The position numbers and the translations under genes were made by a program. The notes under the pieces were generated by a model that was given only the letters and a program-made list of their open reading frames with translations, did not search any database and was not told the DNA's origin. A stretch of DNA of 52,782 bases from Gammaproteobacteria bacterium (lineage in GTDB: Bacteria; Pseudomonadota; Gammaproteobacteria; Legionellales; Legionellaceae): assembly GCA_024742995.1 (NCBI GenBank), contig JANSXK010000012.1, positions 1 to 52,782 on the forward strand, read 5' to 3'. Every line of letters begins with the position of its first letter. The first letter of the stretch is position 1. Shown here piece after piece: positions 21,579 to 29,163 of this stretch.

Positions 21579-21941
21579 ATGTTGGTGTATGCAAGCCAAG
21601 ATATAGAGCGCGCGCAACACGAGGCTGATTCTCATTTTAGCGAGCTCGTAGAGCTTTGTGGAACAGAAAAGAAGGCCAAACTCTCATTTATCAGTGATAG
21701 ATTTGATGCCGTCATTGTACCTTGGCTAGAAAAAAAGGGCGTAGACGGAAACCTAATCCAGAAATTTAGAAAAGATATGATTAACTCTTATGCTAAAATA
21801 CTTAATCGAGTGCAAGCGAATCCTATAATTGATATTAATGTAGTGTTTAGGTCGAGCATAAGAAGCATTTTACAGACTATCGTTGATACTCAAGCTATAC
21901 CTCAACCACCACAAACAAGAGTCCCCGGGTTCCAGCCATAA
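21579..21941 (+). CDS. hypothetical protein, mostly helical
   Basis: Unrecognised 120-residue protein, largely alpha-helical in character with charged heptad-like stretches (ASQDIERAQHEADSHFSELV), and a Pro-rich tail (PQPPQTRVPGFQP). No signal peptide or membrane segment. No good Shine-Dalgarno site precedes the ATG, and the frame is open upstream to 21555, next to the end of the basic peptide at 21454-21561. It may be the 3' part of that gene. It is AT-rich like the rest of the island and has no obvious relation to its neighbours. Confidence 0.5.
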   Translation: MLVYASQDIERAQHEADSHFSELVELCGTEKKAKLSFISDRFDAVIVPWLEKKGVDGNLIQKFRKDMINSYAKILNRVQANPIIDINVVFRSSIRSILQTIVDTQAIPQPPQTRVPGFQP

Positions 21942-21949
21942 AAATAAGA

Positions 21950-22087
21950 ATGGAGCAAGAAACACTGATGCAATCTGCAAAAGAGCCTACATTGAAAACA
22001 GGTGCTCAAAAGTTAGCGGATGAAATTTATCATGTGTATGGAAAGCGAAGCCTGTCATTCACATTACGAAAGACAGTTACCTCATAA
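21950..22087 (+). CDS. short hypothetical ORF, possible 5' fragment of the next gene
   Basis: Unrecognised 45-codon ORF beginning MEQETLMQSAKEPTLKTGAQ. Around 22041-22048 the following frame takes over with natural-looking sequence (KPVIHITKDSYLINEALLN) leading without a stop into the ORF at 22099. This suggests that the start of the membrane protein gene has been disrupted by a one-base indel. Alternatively it is a chance ORF. Confidence 0.35.
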   Translation: MEQETLMQSAKEPTLKTGAQKLADEIYHVYGKRSLSFTLRKTVTS

Positions 22088-22098
22088 ACGAGGCGTTA

Positions 22099-23202
22099 TT
22101 GAACGCCGTAATTGGACATCACTCAAATATAAATGATAGTATTTCCAACGAAACTATACGCCTGTTTTCAATATGGATTACTACGATGTTTGCAAATAAA
22201 CCGCTGTTACTCAATCAATTGTTCTTTGCGAGAAATCATGATCACGAGTCAGAAGGGAGTAATATTTTCAGTTTAGCTCACAAGAGTCTTTCTTTTTTGT
22301 CCAATGTGGTGATCCCTGCTATATTTACTCCTGCCGTTATCATTAGTACGCTTGTATCCCACGGTGTTTTTTTGAGCCTGTTAAATGCTTTCCTTGCACT
22401 TGGATATTGTGTTGAGTTTTTAAATCGCATGGTGTTGAATGATGCGGAATACATTGAGCTTTTTATATCAGTGGCCTCTATTGGAATAATTTTTACAATA
22501 ACATTGTACTCCGCTCCTATAGCTGCAGGCCTAAATTTGTTAAGTTTGATTAATTTCATCAATTTACTTTCGACTAGCGTAAACTCGTTTTTCTTAATTA
22601 GAAACTTTATTGTACCCCCATTAGAAGCTCGCATGAAGAACGTACTTAATACATGGGGTTTTAATGTTCAAAGAAGTTCAATTGACAAGCCACCCTTGAC
22701 ACTTAAAAAGCATCGAGCGGCAATTGATTTATATCTTACTAGCAATTGTCAAACAAATACTTGGGAGAATGGTTTTTTAGAAGGTAGTATTATTCCTATC
22801 AATACTCTTTTATCAAAGTTAACTGAATATTTAAAAAAGTATAATGAGCCTTTTCTGGGAAGTCTCATTAACCAAGAGAAAATAGGGCGCGTTAACAAAG
22901 CGAGACAAGAGCTTATGCGTGGGAATGCTGTCAATAGTCTTTCTTTTATTAGAGAAAAAATCAGCTATAAAACAACGAAAATTAAGGAATTAGAAAAAGC
23001 AATTACTCTCGTAGAGCAGGAAAAGTCATCAGGATCTTCTGAGGTTAGCCAAAATATCGCATGTTTTTTTAAAAATAAAAAAGGCAAACAACATAACGAT
23101 ATTTTAGACGAAGGTTTAATATTATTAAATAATAAACTGACTGCTCAAAAGACTAAAGTTGATGCTCTTAAAGTATGTCTTCCAAGCGCCCCACAACTTT
23201 AG
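22099..23202 (+). CDS. hypothetical multi-helix membrane protein with C-terminal coiled coil
   Basis: Unrecognised 367-residue protein. Hydrophobic segments lie at about 68-86, 88-108, 118-138 and 141-168. A soluble part from 175 follows, with a strongly predicted coiled coil near 285-312 (REKISYKTTKIKELEKAI). The start is a TTG with GAGG 5 bases upstream, but the frame is open back to about 22024, so the gene may begin earlier and carry a frameshift. Paired hydrophobic hairpins plus coiled coil recall effectors and inclusion-membrane proteins of intracellular bacteria, but this is architecture only. It is AT-rich compared with the flanking nuo block, consistent with foreign origin. Confidence 0.55.
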   Translation: MNAVIGHHSNINDSISNETIRLFSIWITTMFANKPLLLNQLFFARNHDHESEGSNIFSLAHKSLSFLSNVVIPAIFTPAVIISTLVSHGVFLSLLNAFLALGYCVEFLNRMVLNDAEYIELFISVASIGIIFTITLYSAPIAAGLNLLSLINFINLLSTSVNSFFLIRNFIVPPLEARMKNVLNTWGFNVQRSSIDKPPLTLKKHRAAIDLYLTSNCQTNTWENGFLEGSIIPINTLLSKLTEYLKKYNEPFLGSLINQEKIGRVNKARQELMRGNAVNSLSFIREKISYKTTKIKELEKAITLVEQEKSSGSSEVSQNIACFFKNKKGKQHNDILDEGLILLNNKLTAQKTKVDALKVCLPSAPQL

Positions 23203-23242
23203 CCGATCAATTGGAATGAATCCTTCGTTTATCCGAACCTGC

Positions 23243-23517
23243 GTAAGCGATTAGTTGCCTACCTTCTTTTCAGGAAAGATAAGATTAGGCATGGCACGCG
23301 CCGCTTCGAGTAGCTCTGCTTTAACGTTAAACGGCAGCAACTGCTCCAATTTATCAGCTGTATCAGCCTGTTGAATGTTATTTAACGCATGCTTGAACCA
23401 AGAAAAGACATCGACGTTGTGCGCTTTGCATGTTTCAACAAGGGAAAATAAAACGCTACCTGCACGTGCGCCAACATCGTTTCCATGAAACATCGGTAAT
23501 CCCCCCGAAAAATTCAA
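23243..23517 (-). mobile_element. right-end remnant of an IS66-family element
   Basis: The left boundary GTAAGCGATTAGTTGCC (from 23243) begins with GTAAGCG, the characteristic terminal-inverted-repeat start of IS66-family elements. The transposase stop codon lies immediately inside it at 23251, as in intact IS66 elements. No matching left end is visible before fosA at 23607, so only the last part of the element remains. Confidence 0.65.
23251..23517 (-). pseudogene. IS66 transposase, C-terminal fragment
   Basis: About 80 codons of the transposase C-terminus remain. GARAGSVLFSLVETCKAHNVD and then IQQADTADKLEQLLPFN match the conserved IS66 TnpC tail, where the SLIETAKxNGxxP helix is followed by LLPWN. 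Full IS66 transposases are around 500 residues, so over 80 percent is missing. The apparent TTG start at 23517 is an artefact of truncation. It points away from fosA and toward the island interior. Confidence 0.75.
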
Positions 23518-23606
23518 AAGTCTGTTTGTGTGGGAGGAACATTATAAGGCGTGAGATGAACAGTAGATTTTTCTCATTTGATATTGACTCGAATACGGAC
23601 CATTGA

Positions 23607-24035
23607 ATGACTAAAAATATGTCCCAAATGATTGTAGGCATAAATCACATTACTTTAGCTGTAACAGACGTTGCAGCATCTTTTGTTTTTTATTCTGAAG
23701 TGTTGGGGTTGAAACCTTTGGTGCAATGGGACAAGGGGGCTTATTTTTTAGTGGACAACTTCTGGTTTTGCCTAAATGAGGATAAGATTCGAAAGGTGCA
23801 TGATGATACGACTCATTATGCTTTTACGGTGAGTGAAGATACTTTTCAACAGACAGCACAAAGACTTTTAGATTCAGGTGTGAAGGTTTATAAAGAAAAT
23901 ACATCACCAGGAGCGTCGTTGTATTTTTTAGATCCGGATGCCCATAAATTAGAAATTCATAGTGGTAATTGGCAGTCCCGTCTTGAGGAAAAAAAGCATC
24001 ATCCGGGGAATTGGAACAATATCACATGGTATTAA
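23607..24035 (+). CDS. fosA: FosA-like glutathione transferase (VOC superfamily)
   Basis: FosA enzymes inactivate fosfomycin by adding glutathione, using Mn2+ and K+. The 142 residues show both VOC half-domains and all three metal ligands: H14 (NHITLAV), H70 (THYAF) and E116 (HKLEIH). The segment SPGASLYFLDPDAHKLEIH resembles the Pseudomonas/plasmid FosA C-terminal half. The start could be 23607 or ATG 23628, which is closer to the family N-terminus. It sits just beyond an IS66 fragment in the accessory island, so lateral acquisition is plausible. Resistance itself is inferred; related VOC enzymes with other substrates exist. Confidence 0.8.
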   Translation: MTKNMSQMIVGINHITLAVTDVAASFVFYSEVLGLKPLVQWDKGAYFLVDNFWFCLNEDKIRKVHDDTTHYAFTVSEDTFQQTAQRLLDSGVKVYKENTSPGASLYFLDPDAHKLEIHSGNWQSRLEEKKHHPGNWNNITWY

Positions 24036-24044
24036 GAATGCTGC

Positions 24045-25337
24045 CTAATAGATGAATGGAATAAACTTATACCGCACCCTTTTACAGTAACGCTCCCAGT
24101 CCGCGCCATATTTTTTCGCACATCTATCCCTGTCTCTGGTATAACGATGGCTAATCATCCCAATAAAGAAAATAGGATATAAATAAGGAAGAAAAGATGA
24201 AAACCCACAACTTAATCCCCATGTGATTGCCATCATAGCGTCTGCTGTGTAATGTATTTTTCTAGCGTAGCGATACCAGCCATCTACCAATAGGGTGCTG
24301 CCGGAGGCGGTTTTGAGATATTTCGGATCTTTAAGTGTGCCCCATGGGAGCTGAGGAAAGGTTTTTCTTTTGATGAAGGTGCCTCTTTGTTGCATTCGAA
24401 AGCGGTTTTTTTGACTGTTGGCTGTATCCCATACATAGTATGCAAAGAATAATACCAAGAGGAGCGGCAGCATGTAAGTCAGTGGCAGCTGAAGGTTGTT
24501 TTTCAAAATGTAAAAAGACTGGAAACAATAGACAAAGGGCACGCCGACATAATTCCAAAAAATCAACATCCATCCAAATTTTTCATGAAAGATATCCCAG
24601 GTGGTTGGAATACATTCTTCTCCTTTCATACAAGCATTGACATAGAGCCCATGCGCTATAATCATAAACATCATGGGATAGGTGATATGACCCAGCAGTT
24701 GATATTGTTTTGCCGCTGCCGAAAGTGTTAAAAAAAACAGTAAAATCCAAGGAATACGTATTTCTGAAAATAGTTTGATATCGAGTTTACCGATACGTGG
24801 GTTCAAGGTGAGACCCATAAAAAAATCATAGAGGCCATTGCCACTGGGGCTTTCGGCTGTCTTAGTCCAGCGTTTTAGCGCAAACAAATATAGCGCGAAT
24901 GTATTAGCGACAATGACGCCAACCGTCATAATATTACCCATATGATCCGCCAGTAAGCTCAGAGGAAATAAGCCAGAAAAATGCAGAATTGCTGCAATCA
25001 GCAACGTTGTATACCAACACGGTATTCCGTTACAGAGGTAGGTCAATTGTTGGTTTTTCTGAGATGGCACGGGAAGGCCTGTGATTTTTAAACCAGGTAG
25101 CACGTAGGCCAAAAGCAATTGAATGGTAACAAATCCTATAAAAACTTCAGTTGCAAATAGGGTTGGTGCAGCATGTGACAGATAAAATCCTAGATCTGAG
25201 AAATGGGTCGGCAAAAATAAGGACCCTTGAAAAAAGGTCAAAGAAGCCCAAAGGTAATAAATAAGGATGTGGGAAAAGACAATAATACAAAATGAACCAA
25301 TAGGACCTCCAAATTCATAGCAAGTACTTTGTGGCAT
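24045..25337 (-). CDS. eukaryote-like ERG4/ERG24-family sterol reductase
   Basis: This is a multi-pass membrane protein of the sterol C14/C24-reductase family, which reduces sterol double bonds using NADPH. It has about nine to ten hydrophobic segments. The C-terminal signature is intact: GWYRYARKIHYTADAMM, LPYLYPIFFIG, and DRCAKKYGADWERYC. I set the start at 25337 (430 residues). The N-terminus then reads MPQSTCYEFGGPIGSF, closely like yeast Erg24, and AAGGA lies 6 bases upstream. The frame is open another 70 codons to 25547, but that part has no family match. Coxiella burnetii carries two such reductases although it lacks a sterol pathway. No other sterol gene is seen here. Which double bond is reduced cannot be told by eye. 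Confidence 0.88.
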   Translation of the reverse strand: MPQSTCYEFGGPIGSFCIIVFSHILIYYLWASLTFFQGSLFLPTHFSDLGFYLSHAAPTLFATEVFIGFVTIQLLLAYVLPGLKITGLPVPSQKNQQLTYLCNGIPCWYTTLLIAAILHFSGLFPLSLLADHMGNIMTVGVIVANTFALYLFALKRWTKTAESPSGNGLYDFFMGLTLNPRIGKLDIKLFSEIRIPWILLFFLTLSAAAKQYQLLGHITYPMMFMIIAHGLYVNACMKGEECIPTTWDIFHEKFGWMLIFWNYVGVPFVYCFQSFYILKNNLQLPLTYMLPLLLVLFFAYYVWDTANSQKNRFRMQQRGTFIKRKTFPQLPWGTLKDPKYLKTASGSTLLVDGWYRYARKIHYTADAMMAITWGLSCGFSSFLPYLYPIFFIGMISHRYTRDRDRCAKKYGADWERYCKRVRYKFIPFIY

Positions 25338-25606
25338 ATCGATTCCTTCTTCCTGATATTTTTGCAGTGCACGCAATATTGATAATAACATCATTTGCGA
25401 AATTGTACGTATTGCTGACGCAACACCCAGGCAGAAGAAAAAAGCACTTTCCCATTTATGCAACATTGGCTGATAAATCTTGGGATATCGGGACAGAAAA
25501 AACCACCGTGTTTTGGAGGGGTATTTTAAAAAAAAGGGGGGTTGCATTCTCCAGTAGTCGTTGATAATGTAATTAGGTGTTTAATTTTCCAGATAAGGAT
25601 TTCATG

Positions 25607-26284
25607 ATGATTAAGAAAACACTCGGGTTGGGTGTACTTTGTTTGACTTGTTCTTTGCCGTCCATAGCCGGTACGATGGGAGATGATGCTGTATTTCCCG
25701 AAGTTTATTTGGGCGTCTTTGGTGGGTATGGTAAATATGAAGGTGGTGTGGGACAAGATGGCAATGTGACGCAATTGCGTTTGACATTGGGTGCACGTGC
25801 GCCACAAGCCTATACCTATAAGAATTTTCAGATAGGGGGAGAGCTTGGCGTACAGACTGGTAATAGTCAGCGTCTGAGTGCCACAACTGCAGTGTCTGCC
25901 TTGAATGGCGGGCTGCCGTTTCAAGCGACAGTGAAGCCATTGATTGATCTTTTGGCTACATTAACGTATAAAATACAACCTGATTCGCCGTACGCGGTTA
26001 TTTTAAAAGGTGGGATAGCCTATCGACAGCTGCAATTGGATGGTGTGTCATCCAATAAAGACAGTCTTTCTAAAGTGAATGGGGAATTTCAGGCTGGTTT
26101 AGGGTATCGATTGTCAGAGCATGCGCAATTAACAGCAATGTACCAAGGGATATATAGTTCATCAAATGCTGGAGTAAATTTTGTTAGTACGAACAACCTT
26201 GGTTTTGTCAATGCTGGATATTTCACTGTATCTCAAATACCAACTCAAAACTCCGGGTTTTTAGGTATTGATTATACGTTTTGA
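25607..26284 (+). CDS. outer-membrane beta-barrel protein
   Basis: Unnamed 225-residue protein with a clear signal peptide (MIKKTLGLGVLCLTCSLPSIAG, predicted cut near 21). The mature part is rich in alternating Gly/aromatic strands (VYLGVFGGYGKYEGGVG, FQAGLGYRLSEHAQLTAMYQG). It ends GIDYTF, the C-terminal phenylalanine signature recognised by the BAM complex. Eight strands of an Opa/OmpA-like barrel would fit the length. I chose ATG 25607, 7 bases after AAGGA; ATG 25604 is equally in frame. It is divergent from the sterol reductase, with 269 bases between them. It resembles the surface barrel proteins of Legionellales, function unknown. Confidence 0.75.
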   Translation: MIKKTLGLGVLCLTCSLPSIAGTMGDDAVFPEVYLGVFGGYGKYEGGVGQDGNVTQLRLTLGARAPQAYTYKNFQIGGELGVQTGNSQRLSATTAVSALNGGLPFQATVKPLIDLLATLTYKIQPDSPYAVILKGGIAYRQLQLDGVSSNKDSLSKVNGEFQAGLGYRLSEHAQLTAMYQGIYSSSNAGVNFVSTNNLGFVNAGYFTVSQIPTQNSGFLGIDYTF

Positions 26285-26335
26285 GGATGGTGTTGAGCGC
26301 AGATCCATATTACATATAACCAACAAGGATGACTG

Positions 26336-27058
26336 ATGAACAAAAAAATGACTATAATTGCTTTTTTGCTGGCTTCGCAAATCGGAGGTCAGGCGTATGC
26401 TACAAGAACAGCTGCAGATGCAGCTGTGGCTGCTGAGATTGAAGTAGAGGCTGCACGGGGAACCGCGCCTGTTTCTAATATTGACCTTGCTGCTGCAATG
26501 GCTGCGACCAGAATGAGTAATGCGGCTTGGCTGAGGCTGGGCCCTGATGGTTGTTTGGGGGGGGCTTCTGGGTGTTTGTATGATGATACTCGATCTTCTC
26601 TGGCGGCTTGGGCTGATGCACTTAGTGCGACAAAGTATGCTACTAATTTGGGGTTCGAGATTGATGAGATCCTGGGTGCTCATGCGGTAAGAGCGTACAG
26701 GGTAGATCGTCCTGTTGGTACCCCCAGTGTTGCGGGCCCTACGATGAGCTTGGCGGCTACGTCTGCGGCTGCGGCTGTAAATTGTTCGATGTATACTTCG
26801 GATGGAGATGGTGTGCCGGTATATGCTACGATCACAGATGATAGTTCGACTGTGCGACGAGTGCGTGCGGCGCCACCCACTTTGACACCTGGTACTTCGG
26901 TTGCCTATGCTCCTGCAAGCATTTACGCAAGGGGCGTGAGCGCGGCGGCCCCTAATTTTGCATCGACGACTCCATTTTTCGTGCTTTGTGCGGCTTCGAG
27001 TGGTGATGGGAACCCGACTCCTCTGGCTGCTACAGATATGGGTTTCACATGGAATTAG
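26336..27058 (+). CDS. Ala-rich secreted protein of unknown function
   Basis: I do not recognise this 240-residue protein. It has a signal peptide (MNKKMTIIAFLLASQIGGQAYA-, cut after residue 22) and a mature part very rich in Ala, Ser, Thr and Pro. Four or so cysteines could form disulfides (GCLGGASGC, NCSMYTS, VLCAASS), and the C-terminus is GFTWN. AAGGA precedes the ATG by about 6 bases. It follows the barrel protein after 51 bases and may be co-transcribed with it. Codons are visibly more GC-rich than in the neighbours. It could be a pilin-like or surface-exposed protein, but it lacks the type IV pilin N-terminal methylation motif. Confidence 0.7.
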   Translation: MNKKMTIIAFLLASQIGGQAYATRTAADAAVAAEIEVEAARGTAPVSNIDLAAAMAATRMSNAAWLRLGPDGCLGGASGCLYDDTRSSLAAWADALSATKYATNLGFEIDEILGAHAVRAYRVDRPVGTPSVAGPTMSLAATSAAAAVNCSMYTSDGDGVPVYATITDDSSTVRRVRAAPPTLTPGTSVAYAPASIYARGVSAAAPNFASTTPFFVLCAASSGDGNPTPLAATDMGFTWN

Positions 27059-27429
27059 CTAAAGTTTTTTTGTGTTTATAGTATAATAGTCATATTTTGC
27101 ATGGTAGTGTTTTTCTTTTGAGGAAGGTGCTGCCATGTCAATAGTATCATGACCGGTCTCTGGGTTTTTCCTTCGCTTTGAATTTCTGACCTCATCTCCT
27201 CTGTCTTAAACTTGATTTTTGTACTTTAGAGTGGATTCTGCAACGCTATCTTCGATGGTTTAGTAGCCAATAAAAATGAGTATCTCTCCGGTATAGCTCA
27301 TCATATGTGGTTGTGAGGCAGAACCAATATGATCAAATTCTAATGGTTTTGTTCTGGGTGCATGAATCCTTTTAAAAACAGCCAAGTTCTTTTATGATGA
27401 GATAGGATTGTTTGAAACAAGGATGTGAC
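27059..27429. other. 371-base gap without a convincing gene
   Basis: AT-rich spacer between the Ala-rich protein and the GltB-like gene. It contains TATAAT (27082-27087) without a good -35, GAGGAAGG followed by a five-codon ORF (from 27134), and a 39-codon minus-strand ORF (27076-27195) with no recognisable similarity. Near its end, TTTAAA (27371-27376) and TATGAT (27393-27398) at 16-base spacing could be a promoter for the next gene. Confidence 0.5.
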
Positions 27430-29004
27430 ATGCGACGGCAGTGGTACTTAGGTTTCGGTATTATTTTTCTGATCGTGCTGGCTAGATCTGTGATTTGGGG
27501 GCATATTGGTTGGGTCGCTGTGGTGTTTGTGCCCCTTGCCATGTTGTGGGTGTATGATGTGTGCCAAAAAAACCATAGTATTTTACGTAATTTTCCAGTG
27601 TTGGGCCATGTTCGCTATATTTTAGAATTTATTCGCCCTGAGATTCAGCAGTATTTCATTGCAAATGATGAAGATGAGCGCCCTTACAATCGAGAAGTGC
27701 GATCTATTATTTATCAACGCGCGAAGAATGTTCGCGATACGATTCCTTTCGGCACATCACAAAATATATTAAAAGATGGTTATCACTGGGTGTTGCATTC
27801 TTTGGCTTCTAAGCCTACCTCAGCAGTAGAATCCCGAATTTCTATCGGAGGCCCGGATTGTACCAAGCCTTATCTTGCCTCACGTTTGAATGTGTCAGCG
27901 ATGAGTTTTGGATCATTGTCAGCGAATGCCATCATGGCTATCAATTTAGGATCTAAATTAGGAAAGTTTGCCCACAATACTGGGGAAGGAGGCATCAGCT
28001 CGTATCATTTGCAAGGGGGAGATTTGGTTTTTCAATTGGGCACAGCTTATTTTGGATGCCGAAATGAACAGGGGCAGTTTGATGATGATTTGTTTGCAAG
28101 TGAAGCTGGTCGCGATGAAGTTAAGGCGATTGAAATCAAATTATCTCAAGGCGCCAAACCATCGCACGGTGGTATTTTGCCTGGCGTAAAAGTCACAGCG
28201 GAAATTGCTGAAATTCGCAAAATAAAAATGAAAGAGGATGCGCTATCCCCATCCATTCATTCCACATTTGATTCTCCCAGAGGACTTCTATTATTTATTA
28301 AAAAGTTACGTCAATTATCAGATGGGAAACCGATAGGATTTAAATTGTGTATTGGCCATAAAGAGGATTTTTTAGGGATTTGTAAAGCAATGCTTGAAAC
28401 CAAGATTCTGCCTGATTTTATAACCATAGATGGTGCAGAAGGTGGGACAGGTGCTGCGCCGTTAGAATTTGCTAATCATATTGGAGAGCCTCTCACAGCA
28501 GGTTTGATTTTTGTTCACAATGCGTTGGTGGGCGTTGGGTTAAGAGATAAGATTCGTATCGTATGTAGTGGCAAAATTGCGACAGGATTTGATATGGTTT
28601 TACGGATCGCAATGGGTGCAGATATTTGTCAAAATGGACGCGCCATGATGATGGCAGTGGGGTGTGTGCAAGCCAAACAATGTAACGCCAATACTTGTCC
28701 AACAGGTGTCGCAACTCAGAACAAACGTTTACAGCGCGGTTTAGTTGTAGACAGGAAGCAACATCATGTTGTGGCCTATCATCGCAATACCATGCAGAGT
28801 TTTTTACAGATTGTTGGTGCCATGGGATTAACCAATCCAAGTGAATTAAGTCCAGATTATGTGATGCAACGTCTCACGCACCATAGTTCAAAATCCTTAA
28901 GTGAGATCTATGAATATTTGGCGGTTGGACAATTGTTGGGATCCGAAATACCCGAGTCATTTAAGAAATACTGGGCTTCGGCAACTGCTGATCATTTCAA
29001 GTAA
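27430..29004 (+). CDS. membrane-anchored GltB-like FMN-binding glutamate synthase family protein
   Basis: This is a stand-alone homologue of the FMN/Fe-S synthase domain of glutamate synthase (GltB), like B. subtilis YerD. The 524 residues start with two membrane helices (about 6-22 and 27-44). The barrel follows, with MSFGSLSANAIMAINLG, HNTGEGGISSYHLQGGDL, the phosphate loop FITIDGAEGGTGAAP, and a 3Fe-4S site in CVQAKQCNANTCPTG. It lacks the amidotransferase domain and the GltD partner, so its substrate is unknown; similar proteins are common in Legionella and Pseudomonas. ATG 27430 has AAGGA 6 bases upstream; an upstream TTG (27412) is less likely. Confidence 0.85.
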   Translation: MRRQWYLGFGIIFLIVLARSVIWGHIGWVAVVFVPLAMLWVYDVCQKNHSILRNFPVLGHVRYILEFIRPEIQQYFIANDEDERPYNREVRSIIYQRAKNVRDTIPFGTSQNILKDGYHWVLHSLASKPTSAVESRISIGGPDCTKPYLASRLNVSAMSFGSLSANAIMAINLGSKLGKFAHNTGEGGISSYHLQGGDLVFQLGTAYFGCRNEQGQFDDDLFASEAGRDEVKAIEIKLSQGAKPSHGGILPGVKVTAEIAEIRKIKMKEDALSPSIHSTFDSPRGLLLFIKKLRQLSDGKPIGFKLCIGHKEDFLGICKAMLETKILPDFITIDGAEGGTGAAPLEFANHIGEPLTAGLIFVHNALVGVGLRDKIRIVCSGKIATGFDMVLRIAMGADICQNGRAMMMAVGCVQAKQCNANTCPTGVATQNKRLQRGLVVDRKQHHVVAYHRNTMQSFLQIVGAMGLTNPSELSPDYVMQRLTHHSSKSLSEIYEYLAVGQLLGSEIPESFKKYWASATADHFK

Positions 29005-29089
29005 ATTTATCCCAAGATCTATTGGATAACACACCCTAAAATTGGCATCGACTTGATGATTATTTTTTAGCAAACCATATGGATTTTTT

Positions 29090-29118
29090 TTGACTTGTAT
29101 TGTATGGTGTACTACTGA
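29090..29118 (+). promoter_or_regulatory. possible promoter of the Sel1-repeat operon
   Basis: TTGACT (29090-29095), a 17-base spacer and TACTGA (29113-29118) lie about 45 bases upstream of the 29164 ATG. The -10 match is poor. Confidence 0.3.
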
Positions 29119-29163
29119 AAATACTCTTTAATCAAAATTGTTTTGCTAATATAAGGATGTATC

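Noticed and set aside
25577..25606. Upstream start for the barrel protein (MFNFPDKDF)
   Set aside because: It precedes the ribosome site AAGGA (25595-25599) and would break the signal peptide's N-terminus.
27076..27195. 39-codon minus-strand ORF in the gap before the GltB-like gene
   Set aside because: No recognisable family, no partner and short enough to be chance.
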